A stretch of DNA of 15,318 nt from the NCBI GenBank assembly GCA_903929895.1, contig CAIYWM010000689.1:1-15318 (forward strand). Direction: 5' to 3'. The translations under genes were made by a program, and so were the position numbers. The stretch is from an uncultured Alphaproteobacteria bacterium (GTDB taxonomy: Bacteria > Pseudomonadota > Alphaproteobacteria > Reyranellales > Reyranellaceae). A model generated the notes under the pieces. That model had not been told where the DNA came from. It ran no database searches and worked only from the letters and a program-made list of their open reading frames with translations. Shown here one piece after another: positions 7,158 to 13,776 of the stretch; the first letter of the stretch is position 1, and each line of letters starts with the position of its first letter.

Positions 7158-8045
7158 ATGGTCGAACTGAAGCTCGGCGCCGGCACGGCCGTGCGCATCG
7201 AAGAGAGCTACGAACCGAACTTCGACGCCAAGGCTTTCTTCCCCGACTGGGATCCCGCTGTCGTCGACCGCCATCGCGGCTGGCTCGTCCCGGCGCACTA
7301 TGACGAGGCGTCGCGCTCCCTGAAGCTCAGTGTCCATAGCTGGCTGCTGAAGATCGGCGGCAAGACCATCCTGATCGATACCTGCGTCGGCAACCACAAG
7401 GCGCGTCCCCATCGTCCGAAGTGGCACCTGATGGAGACGAAGTATCTCGAGCGGCTGAAGGCGGCCGGCGTCGAGCCCGACCAGATCGACATGGTGATGT
7501 GCACGCATCTCCACGTCGACCATGTCGGCTGGAACACGCGCCTCGAGAACGGCAGGTGGGTGCCGACATTCAGAAATGCGAAGTACGTATTCAGTCGTGC
7601 CGACTACGATCACTACCTGAAGCTCGACAGCGATCCCGCGACCGGCCCGGTCAATGCAGGCTCCTTCCGCGACTCGGTGCTGCCGGTGGTCGAGGCGGGA
7701 CTCACGCAGATGGTCGATGGCGCGGTCCAGCTCGACGAGAATCTCAGGATCGAGCCGGCCCCGGGGCATACGCCGGGCACGATCGCCATCAGGTTCGAAT
7801 CGCGCGGCGAGAAGGCGCTGTTTTGCGGCGACATCCTTCACCATGCGCTGCAGGTCTATCATCCCGAGTGGAACAGCTTCGCCTGTGCCGACGCCGTGGG
7901 CGCCCGCAAGAGCCGGCGCGCGGCGCTGGAACATTGCGCCGGCAGCGGCGCCCGGCTGATGCCGTGCCATTTCGGGGCGCCGTTCAGCTGCCACATCGAC
8001 CACAAGGACGATGGGTTCGTGCCGCGCTTCGGCGGGCAATTCTAG
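7158..8045 (+). CDS. metallo-beta-lactamase-fold hydrolase, lactonase/esterase type
   Basis: This 295-residue soluble enzyme is predicted to bind two zinc (or similar) ions. The motif THLHVDH supplies His117, His119, Asp121 and His122. Further ligands are His204 in APGHTPG, Asp225 in FCGDILHH and His271 in MPCHFG, so the dinuclear site is complete. The HxHxDH...H...D...H arrangement and the VHSWLLKIGGKTILIDT segment at 59-75 are those of the branch containing N-acyl-homoserine lactonases and organophosphate hydrolases. Lactone or ester hydrolysis is therefore plausible, but the substrate cannot be read. There is no signal peptide. The ATG follows a strong GGGGAGGG site. A NIPSNAP gene follows after 11 nt, making a clear two-gene operon ended by a strong hairpin. 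Confidence 0.93.
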   Translation: MVELKLGAGTAVRIEESYEPNFDAKAFFPDWDPAVVDRHRGWLVPAHYDEASRSLKLSVHSWLLKIGGKTILIDTCVGNHKARPHRPKWHLMETKYLERLKAAGVEPDQIDMVMCTHLHVDHVGWNTRLENGRWVPTFRNAKYVFSRADYDHYLKLDSDPATGPVNAGSFRDSVLPVVEAGLTQMVDGAVQLDENLRIEPAPGHTPGTIAIRFESRGEKALFCGDILHHALQVYHPEWNSFACADAVGARKSRRAALEHCAGSGARLMPCHFGAPFSCHIDHKDDGFVPRFGGQF

Positions 8046-8056
8046 GGAGAGAGACG

Positions 8057-8383
8057 ATGATCTATGAAATGCGGGTCTACAGGTGCGTGCCCGGCCGTCT
8101 GCCGGCGCTGCTCAATCGGTTCAACACCATCACGCTCAAGATCTGGGAGCGGCACGGCATCAAGCAGGCCGGATTCTTCACGACCCTGATCGGCGAGTCG
8201 AACCAGGAGCTGACCTATTTCCTCGCCTGGGAGTCGCTGGCCGATCGCGAGAAGAAGTGGAACGCCTTCGCGGCCGATCCGGAATGGCTGGCCAAGCGTG
8301 CCGATACCGAGAAGGACGGCGCCATCGTCGAGAACGTCTCGGTGCAGATGCTGACGCCGACCGGCTTCTCGTCCGTCCAGTAG
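8057..8383 (+). CDS. NIPSNAP family protein
   Basis: The 108-residue product has the NIPSNAP pattern: MIYEMRVYRCVPGRLPALLNRF at the start, an aromatic-rich middle with TYFLAWES at 53-60, and REKKWNAFAADPEW at 64-77. These proteins fold as a dimeric alpha+beta (ferredoxin-like) barrel. In bacteria they are often encoded next to catabolic enzymes, but their biochemical role is poorly defined. The ATG follows GGGAGAGAG and lies 11 nt after the metallo-hydrolase stop, so the two are very probably cotranscribed. It could act on the hydrolase product or stabilise the enzyme; nothing in the sequence decides this. No signal peptide is present. Confidence 0.92.
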   Translation: MIYEMRVYRCVPGRLPALLNRFNTITLKIWERHGIKQAGFFTTLIGESNQELTYFLAWESLADREKKWNAFAADPEWLAKRADTEKDGAIVENVSVQMLTPTGFSSVQ

Positions 8384-8399
8384 AGACCGCTCCGCCCTG

Positions 8400-8427
8400 G
8401 GGCCCGCTTCCTTCGGGGGGCGGGCCC
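8400..8427 (+). terminator. UUCG-capped 12-bp hairpin, probable terminator
   Basis: GGGCCCGCTTCC at 8400-8411 pairs fully with GGGGGCGGGCCC at 8416-8427 (two G-U pairs) around a TTCG tetraloop at 8412-8415. It starts 16 nt after the NIPSNAP stop. The closing C(UUCG)G loop is exceptionally stable. No T-run follows, so it may be a Rho-independent-like stop of the kind seen in high-G+C genomes, or an RNA 3' end stabiliser. Confidence 0.65.
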
Positions 8428-8500
8428 GATTGGCAATGCTCCACGCCCTGGCTTCGTGCCGGAAGGGTCTTGGGCGAGGGGTTGCCTGTGCGCGAAGTAT

Positions 8501-8508
8501 GCTAGGCT
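8501..8508 (+). promoter_or_regulatory. candidate promoter (GCTAGGCT) for the receptor 2 gene string
   Basis: GCTAGGCT ends 27 nt before the ATG at 8536, just ahead of the GGGAGG ribosome site. TAGGCT at 8503-8508 could be the -10 box, with TTGCCT at 8482-8487 as a possible -35 at a short 15-nt spacing. The element matches those before the genes at 7158 and (minus strand) 1828 except for one base. Confidence 0.4.
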
Positions 8509-8535
8509 TTTCGCAACACAGGGAGGAAATCAAGA

Positions 8536-9510
8536 ATGCAACGTAGGACTTTTGCGACCGCGGGTACGGCGGCATTGGTCGGGTCGCTGGCCGGTTGGCC
8601 GGCCCTTGCGCAGAAGATCAGCGGCGACGTGCGCTTTCTCTGCGGCTTCGCGCCGGGCGGTACGGCCGATCTTCTGTGCCGCATCGTGGCCGAGGCCGTG
8701 ACCTCTGAAGTCGGGCAGAAGGTGATCGTCGACACCAAGACCGGCGCCAGCGGTTTCATCGCCAACGAGATCGTTGCCAACGCACCGCCGGACGGCCGTA
8801 CGATCGGCCTCGCCGCCATGGCGGCCATGTGCGTTTCGCCGGTGATGCCGGGGCAAAAGCTGCCGATCAACGTCGACACCGACCTGACGCCGATCGCCAA
8901 CATCGCCGGTGTCACCAATATGCTGGTGGTCGGCAAGCACATGCAGTACCGCACGGTTCCGGAAATCATCGACTTTGCGAAGAAGAACCCCGGCAAGCTC
9001 ACCTATGCTTCGGCGGGCAACGGGACATCGCAGCATCTGGCCGCCGAACTCTTCAAGAAGATGGCCGGCATCAACATCCTTCATGTGCCCTATCGCGGCG
9101 GCGCACCCGCCATCCAGGACATGATCTCCGGCAATTGCGACATGATGTTCGGCAACATGCCGGAGTTCCTGGGACAGATAAACGGAGGCGGTCTGATTCC
9201 CGTCGCTTTCGGCTCGCCCAAGCCGTCACCGATGTTTCCGAACCTGCCGTTGATGTCGTCGTTCCTGCCGGGCTTCGAGGTGGTCAACTGGTTCGGCGTG
9301 TTCGGCTCGAAGGGGCTGCCTGCCGACCTGGTCGACTTCTGGAACAAGGCTCTCCGCGCGGCTGTCGCCAAGCCGGACGTCCAGAAGCGCTTCGCCGAGA
9401 GCGGCATGGATACGATCATCGGGTCGCCGGCCGAGTTCAAGGCGACGATCATGGCCGATCGCAAGAAGTGGGAAGAGGTCATCAAGGGCGCCGGCATGCG
9501 CGCCGACTGA
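8536..9510 (+). CDS. Bug/TctC-family periplasmic solute receptor 2
   Basis: This 324-residue TTT-type receptor has an export signal with twin arginines at residues 3-4 (MQRRTFATAG) and likely cleavage after ALA near residue 25. Ligand-loop motifs are GFAPGGTAD at 37-45, which keeps the aspartate found in many carboxylate or amino-acid binders, ASAGNGTSQH at 158-167 and HVPYRGGAPA at 183-192. Two extra methionine- and cysteine-rich turns, AAMAAMCV near 93-100 and SGNCDMMFGNMPE near 198-210, set it apart from the other two receptors here. A different ligand is therefore likely. GGGAGG precedes the ATG. It is the first gene of a string with an alpha/beta-hydrolase starting 2 nt after its stop. 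No TctA/TctB genes are nearby. Confidence 0.95.
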   Translation: MQRRTFATAGTAALVGSLAGWPALAQKISGDVRFLCGFAPGGTADLLCRIVAEAVTSEVGQKVIVDTKTGASGFIANEIVANAPPDGRTIGLAAMAAMCVSPVMPGQKLPINVDTDLTPIANIAGVTNMLVVGKHMQYRTVPEIIDFAKKNPGKLTYASAGNGTSQHLAAELFKKMAGINILHVPYRGGAPAIQDMISGNCDMMFGNMPEFLGQINGGGLIPVAFGSPKPSPMFPNLPLMSSFLPGFEVVNWFGVFGSKGLPADLVDFWNKALRAAVAKPDVQKRFAESGMDTIIGSPAEFKATIMADRKKWEEVIKGAGMRAD

Positions 9511-9512
9511 CG

Positions 9513-10322
9513 ATGCCTCTCGCCGCCACTTCACACGGGACCCTTGCCTATGACGTCGCGGATCTCGTGGCGCCCTGGCAACGGCCGCGCCTGCCGATCC
9601 TGTTCCATCACGGGATCGGTGCCAGTTCCGGAATCTGGGCGGGGTGGCGGCCCGCGCTGGCCGACGCTCACCGGCTCGTCACCTTCGACATGCGCGGCTA
9701 TGGGCGCTCCAACATTCCGGCGGCGGACTTCAGGTGGTCGCTGGACCTGCTGGTCGACGATCTGTTCGCCGTCGCCGATGCCGCCGGGCTGGACCGCTTC
9801 CACCTCGTGGGTGAGTCGATCGGCGGGACGGTGGCGCTGGCGGCGGTGCTCGCCCGCCCGGCGCGGATCGCCACCCTCACCGTCAGCAACGGAGCCCATC
9901 TCGGGGCCTCGATCCAGAGGGTCGAGGCGTGGCGGCGCCAGCTCGATGAAGGCGGCTCAAAGGGCTGGTCCGACGCCTTCCTGCGAGACCGCTTTCACGA
10001 CGATGTATTGTCGCCCGAGCGCCGTGCGTGGTTCGCCGCGGAACAGGAAAAGTGGCCGCGGGACTCCATTCTGAATGCGCTGGGCGTGCTCATAGGTACA
10101 GACCTCACGTCGCGGCTCGCCGACATCAAGTGTCCGACGCTGCTGCTGCATCCCGACGGGAGCCCGTTCATCCCCGTAAGCGTCATGGCCGAGCTGCACA
10201 GGGGGCTGCCCGACGGCGAGCTGAACGTCTTCGGCAGGTCGCGTCATGGCCTGCCCTTCTCGCATGCTGCGCAATGCGCGCAGGCCTTGCGGACTTTCCT
10301 CGACTCGCGCAAGGCGGACTGA
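9513..10322 (+). CDS. alpha/beta-hydrolase
   Basis: This 269-residue cytoplasmic hydrolase has a complete catalytic triad: Ser102 in the nucleophile elbow GESIGG, Asp215 in LLHPDGSP and His245 in SRHGLPFS. The oxyanion-hole segment is FHHGIGASSG at 31-40, and DMRGYGRS at 59-66 is typical of the 3-oxoadipate enol-lactonase / epoxide hydrolase / esterase group. The first visible ATG lies 2 nt after the receptor 2 stop (TGACGATG) and has no clear ribosome site of its own. Its translation is therefore probably coupled to the receptor gene. This tight link suggests the enzyme acts on the compound the receptor brings in, perhaps an ester or lactone; that is inference. Confidence 0.92.
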   Translation: MPLAATSHGTLAYDVADLVAPWQRPRLPILFHHGIGASSGIWAGWRPALADAHRLVTFDMRGYGRSNIPAADFRWSLDLLVDDLFAVADAAGLDRFHLVGESIGGTVALAAVLARPARIATLTVSNGAHLGASIQRVEAWRRQLDEGGSKGWSDAFLRDRFHDDVLSPERRAWFAAEQEKWPRDSILNALGVLIGTDLTSRLADIKCPTLLLHPDGSPFIPVSVMAELHRGLPDGELNVFGRSRHGLPFSHAAQCAQALRTFLDSRKAD

Positions 10323-10359
10323 TACCCGGATCGTCAGGCAGCCTTGAAGCGAGGAAGCA

Positions 10360-11727
10360 ATGAGACGGATTCTGGCTGGCGCCGCGGCGTTGGCGATCGC
10401 CTTCTCGGCCGTCCCGGGTTTCACCCAGGAGAAGCTCGCCGTCTGGTGGGTCAAGGGCTTCTACAAGGCCGAGGACGAGGCGCTGTTCGCCGCGATCACG
10501 AAGTTCGAGGCCAGGACCGGCGTGAAGGTCGACCTGTCCCAGTACGCGGCGGAGGACATGATCCCGAAGGCGGCTGCCGCCCTCGAGTCCGGTTCGCCAC
10601 CTGACATTGCCTACTCCGACACATACGACGTCCGGATCGCGGCCAGGTGGGCCTTCGACGGCAAGCTCGAGGACATTTCCGACGTCATCGAGCCGTTGAA
10701 GGACCGGTTCCTGCCGGCCACCATAGAGTCCGCGTACCTCTACGACGGCAAGGCCAGCAGGAAGGCCTTCTATGGTTTCGTGCTGAAGCAGCAGATGCTG
10801 CACGTCGAGTACTGGAAGGACATGCTGGCGACGGCCGGCTTCAAGGAAAACGACATTCCCGGGACCTGGAAGGAATACTGGTCCTTCTGGTGCGACAAGG
10901 TCCAGCCGGCCTATCGCAAGGCGACCAGCAGCCGAGTCCATGGCATCGGCAGGCCGATGGGTGTCGCCTCGGCCGACTCGTTCCAGTCGTTCATGAGCTG
11001 GGTCGACGCCTACAACGTGAAGCTGGTCGACGAGTCGGGCAAGCTGCTGGTCGACGATCCCAAGGTGCGGGACGGGCTGATCTCCGCCCTGCGCGACTAC
11101 ACCGACGTCTATGCCAAGGGCTGCTCGCCGCCCTCGTCGACGGGCTGGAAGGACGGCGACAGCGCCGTGGCCTTCAACGATCGCACGACGATCATGACTC
11201 ACGACTATTCGATCGCGATCGCGGCCAAGTGGCTGGACGATGCCAACAATCCGCGGCTCACGCCGGCGGAGCGCGCCGCCGGCCGCAAGGCCTACGACGA
11301 GTTGATCGCGACGGCGGGTCTCCCGAACAAGCCCGATGGCACGCCGATGGTCTATCGCACGGTCGTCAAGGTGGGCGTGATCTTCCGGGAGTCGAAGAAC
11401 AAGACGCGGGCCCGCGAATTCCTCAAGTTCCTGCTCGAGGAAGAGAATCTGCGCCCCTATGTGGAGGCCGCGCTCGGCCGCGGATTCCCGGTGACCAGGG
11501 CCGGCCAGGAGAGTCCATTCTGGCAGGCCGACAAGCATCGCAGGACCGTGTACGACCAGTTCAAGACGTCACCGCAGCCTTCCGAGTTCGGGAAGAACTG
11601 GAAGTTCGCGCTCCTCGATGCCGAGAATGTCTGGGCCAGGGCGATGAACCGCGTGGTGACCGACAAGGTCTCGGTCGAGAAAGCCGTCGACGAGCTGATC
11701 GCGCGCATCAAGGAAGTGGCCCGGTAG
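10360..11727 (+). CDS. ABC-type extracellular solute-binding protein, family 1-like, without transporter partners
   Basis: The 455-residue protein is secreted, with a short Sec-type signal (MRRILAG then a hydrophobic run to about 17, cleavage near FTQ-E at 23). The mature chain has the layout of family 1 (sugar/glycerol-phosphate type) binding proteins. It opens LAVWWVKGFYKAEDEALFAAITKFEARTG-like, followed by IPKAAAALESGSPPDIAYSD at 68-87, the hinge region near YWKDML at 151-156 and a C-terminal REFLKFLLEEENL near 352-364. It is rich in tryptophan and tyrosine, as expected for a carbohydrate or polyol site. GAGGAAG precedes the ATG, 37 nt after the hydrolase stop, so it is likely the last gene of that string. 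No ABC permease or ATPase gene follows; a LysR gene on the other strand comes next. Ligand unknown. Confidence 0.9.
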   Translation: MRRILAGAAALAIAFSAVPGFTQEKLAVWWVKGFYKAEDEALFAAITKFEARTGVKVDLSQYAAEDMIPKAAAALESGSPPDIAYSDTYDVRIAARWAFDGKLEDISDVIEPLKDRFLPATIESAYLYDGKASRKAFYGFVLKQQMLHVEYWKDMLATAGFKENDIPGTWKEYWSFWCDKVQPAYRKATSSRVHGIGRPMGVASADSFQSFMSWVDAYNVKLVDESGKLLVDDPKVRDGLISALRDYTDVYAKGCSPPSSTGWKDGDSAVAFNDRTTIMTHDYSIAIAAKWLDDANNPRLTPAERAAGRKAYDELIATAGLPNKPDGTPMVYRTVVKVGVIFRESKNKTRAREFLKFLLEEENLRPYVEAALGRGFPVTRAGQESPFWQADKHRRTVYDQFKTSPQPSEFGKNWKFALLDAENVWARAMNRVVTDKVSVEKAVDELIARIKEVAR

Positions 11728-11760
11728 AGCCCGTACGGCGGGGCGGACTCCACCGGTTCG

Positions 11761-12660
11761 TCAGCCGCGCCGTGCGCGGGACCGGGGGGCGAAGGAGGCC
11801 CTGAGCTGGTCGGCGAACTGTTCGACCTCGGCACGCCAGCGCAGGGCGGGATCCCAGACAGCGGCCAGATCCATACCCAGCACGATGCCGTTGGCGACGA
11901 TCTTGGCGGTGTGCAGGTCGGTGCGTGTGGTCGCCGGTATGACGGCGGTGCCGAGGCCGGCTCGCGCCAGTGCGAGGATCACCGTTCCGGAACCGCCCTC
12001 GTGGCGAATGCTGGGAGACAGGGACAGCAACCGCACCGCCGCGTCCAGGGTCAGGCGCGATTGGTACCCGCGGTCCAGCACCAGCAGGTCACGCTCGCAC
12101 AGCGCCCGGAGATCGATGCCGTTCCTGCGCTCGACACCGCTGAACGGCTTGGGCGACGCCGCGAGGATGTCGAGGCGCACGATCGGGTGATCGACGAGTC
12201 CGGCGTCGAAGCGCGGGCGCCCGGTGATGCCCATCGACGCGTCGCCGCTCAGCACGAGATCCTCGATCTCCACACCGTTGGCTTCGATGACGGCGATCCG
12301 GATGTATGGCTTGGCCCGCATGAAATCGGCGATGCCGGGCGCCACCACCGTCTCGATTGTATGCGCCGTCGCCGCGACGGTGATCCGGACGGCGGGCTGC
12401 ACGCTGTTGGCACGGGCGGCAGCTTCCAGCCGCGCGATGCTTTCGAGGGCCGACGAGGCCAGCGGCAGTAGATCGTGCGCGTCGGTGGTCGCGGCCATGC
12501 CGCGGCCCGACGGCTCGAACAGGGGCAGCCCCAGCCGGTGCTGCAATTCCGTGATGCGGCGTGACAGGGCGGACTGCGAAATATTGAGACGTTCGGCCGC
12601 CTCCACGAGGGATCCCGACCGATAGACGGCCACGAAGGATTCGAGCAGCCGCTTGTCCAT
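11761..12660 (-). CDS. LysR-type transcriptional regulator
   Basis: This 299-residue regulator has an N-terminal winged helix-turn-helix at about 4-60. Its recognition stretch SLVEAAERLNISQSALSR at 17-34 is followed by ELQHRLGLPLFEPSGRG. The effector-binding domain begins near residue 88 and contains the usual two-lobe pattern. The protein probably binds the intergenic TGCA boxes upstream of its own gene and controls the divergent receptor 3 and dioxygenase genes. Its inducer would be a metabolite of that pathway. The ATG at 12660 is chosen because the DNA-binding domain starts directly after it (MDKRLLESFVAVY). An in-frame ATG at 12705 would add 15 uncharacteristic residues and overlap the operator. 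The ribosome site is weak (GAGG, 11 nt upstream). It faces the ABC binding-protein gene tail to tail. Confidence 0.94.
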   Translation of the reverse strand: MDKRLLESFVAVYRSGSLVEAAERLNISQSALSRRITELQHRLGLPLFEPSGRGMAATTDAHDLLPLASSALESIARLEAAARANSVQPAVRITVAATAHTIETVVAPGIADFMRAKPYIRIAVIEANGVEIEDLVLSGDASMGITGRPRFDAGLVDHPIVRLDILAASPKPFSGVERRNGIDLRALCERDLLVLDRGYQSRLTLDAAVRLLSLSPSIRHEGGSGTVILALARAGLGTAVIPATTRTDLHTAKIVANGIVLGMDLAAVWDPALRWRAEVEQFADQLRASFAPRSRARRG

Positions 12661-12686
12661 GATTGCAATAGCCTCAGCAATTCGAC

Positions 12687-12708
12687 TGCAAATAATGCAC
12701 TTCATGCA
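12687..12708. promoter_or_regulatory. overlapping LysR T-N11-A boxes in the divergent promoter region
   Basis: The palindromic tetramer TGCA occurs at 12687-12690, 12696-12699 and 12705-12708, exactly 9 bp apart. Each neighbouring pair makes a 13-bp T-N11-A dyad (TGCA-N5-TGCA), the classic LysR-family site. The array starts 27 bp upstream of the regulator ATG and ends 71 bp before the receptor 3 ATG. A further ATTGCAAT palindrome lies at 12662-12669. This arrangement fits autorepression together with activation of the divergent genes. Confidence 0.6.
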
Positions 12709-12779
12709 TAGGGTGGAACGGTGCTAGCGCTCCGTCAACCGCACCCGCCATGGGGGTGGACCAAGAAGGGATCCCAGGG

Positions 12780-13760
12780 ATGAAGCGCCGCTACCTCCTG
12801 TCGCTCGCGTCTGCCGCCGCCGGATCGATGATCGCCAGCCCCGGCGCGCAAGCGCAGGGCGCCTATCCCGACCGGCCGATCACGCTGGTGGTCGCCGCCC
12901 CGCCGGGTGGCGGCACCGACATTGTCGGCCGCATGTTCGCCGAACATCTGTCCAAGGAGTTCGGACAGCAGGTCATCGTCGACAACAAGGGCGGAGGCAA
13001 CGGCAACATCGCCACGGCGCTCGTCGCGAAGGCCAAGCCGGACGGCTACACGCTGCTGATGCAGTACTCGTCCTTCCATTCGGCCAATCCGGCGATGATC
13101 AAGAACCTGAACTGGTCGCCGAAGGACCTGACGGGTGTCGCGATGGGCGCGATCGCGCCGCAGCTCATCGTCATCGCCAAGCGGGTGCCGCCCGACACGC
13201 TGAAGGACTTCATCGCCTACGCGAAGGCCAACCCCGGCAAGCTGAACTATGCCTCCTTCGGACCGGGGTCCGTCGCCCATATCGGCGGCGTGATGCTGAA
13301 CAAGGCCGCCGGCATCGATCTCGTCCATATCCCCTACAAGGGAGCCGGACCGGTGAGCGCCGATCTCGTGGCCGGTCAGGTCGAGCTGGCGGTCATGAGC
13401 CCGCCGTCGCTTGCGGCGCACATCCGCAACGGCAACGTGAAGGCGCTCGCGCTGGCGAGTGAGGCCCGACTTCCCACGTTCCCCGACATTCCCACGACGG
13501 CTGAAGCGGGCCTGCCGGGGTTCATCTTCGATGCCTGGTACGGAATGTTCGCACCGGCGGGCACCCCGAAGCCGATCATCGACAAGTTGAACGCAGCGAT
13601 GAGGAAGATCGCCAGGTTCGACGCCGTCGTGGAGCGATCTAACCAGCTCGGGATCGTCCTGAAGGACTGGAGTCCGGAACAGTTCGACCGGTTCGTGGCC
13701 ACCGAAGGCGACGTCTGGTCGAAGATCATCAAGGAAAACAAGATCACACTCGACGAGTAG
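12780..13760 (+). CDS. Bug/TctC-family periplasmic solute receptor 3
   Basis: This 326-residue TTT-type receptor has an export signal starting MKRRYLLSLASAAAG, again with twin arginines, and likely cleavage after AQA near residue 26. Motifs are VVAAPPGGGTD at 37-47 with the ligand-loop aspartate Asp47, NKGGGNGNIATA at 69-80, ASFGPGSVAH at 158-167 and HIPYKGAGPV at 183-192. The phenylalanine in ASFGPG and the APPGGG loop differ from receptors 1 and 2. The ATG at 12780 is preferred over a GTG/ATG region near 12750 because the signal peptide then begins at once; GAAGGG lies about 9 nt upstream. It is the first gene after the LysR boxes and is followed by a dioxygenase gene after 16 nt. Its ligand is probably the substrate, or a relative of the substrate, of that enzyme (inference). 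Confidence 0.95.
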   Translation: MKRRYLLSLASAAAGSMIASPGAQAQGAYPDRPITLVVAAPPGGGTDIVGRMFAEHLSKEFGQQVIVDNKGGGNGNIATALVAKAKPDGYTLLMQYSSFHSANPAMIKNLNWSPKDLTGVAMGAIAPQLIVIAKRVPPDTLKDFIAYAKANPGKLNYASFGPGSVAHIGGVMLNKAAGIDLVHIPYKGAGPVSADLVAGQVELAVMSPPSLAAHIRNGNVKALALASEARLPTFPDIPTTAEAGLPGFIFDAWYGMFAPAGTPKPIIDKLNAAMRKIARFDAVVERSNQLGIVLKDWSPEQFDRFVATEGDVWSKIIKENKITLDE

Positions 13761-13776
13761 GGCAACGGAGATAGTC

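Noticed and set aside
10183..11538. 451-codon minus-strand open frame
   Set aside because: It is antisense to the hydrolase and the ABC binding protein, is rich in Arg/Gly/Val as expected of a high-G+C shadow frame, and shows no family motif.
11728..11760. Possible terminator between the ABC binding protein and LysR genes
   Set aside because: Only an imperfect GC-rich repeat that extends into the LysR coding end; no T-run on either strand.
12661..12705. Longer LysR start at 12705
   Set aside because: The extra 15 residues precede the standard LysR N-terminus and their codons overlap the TGCA operator array.
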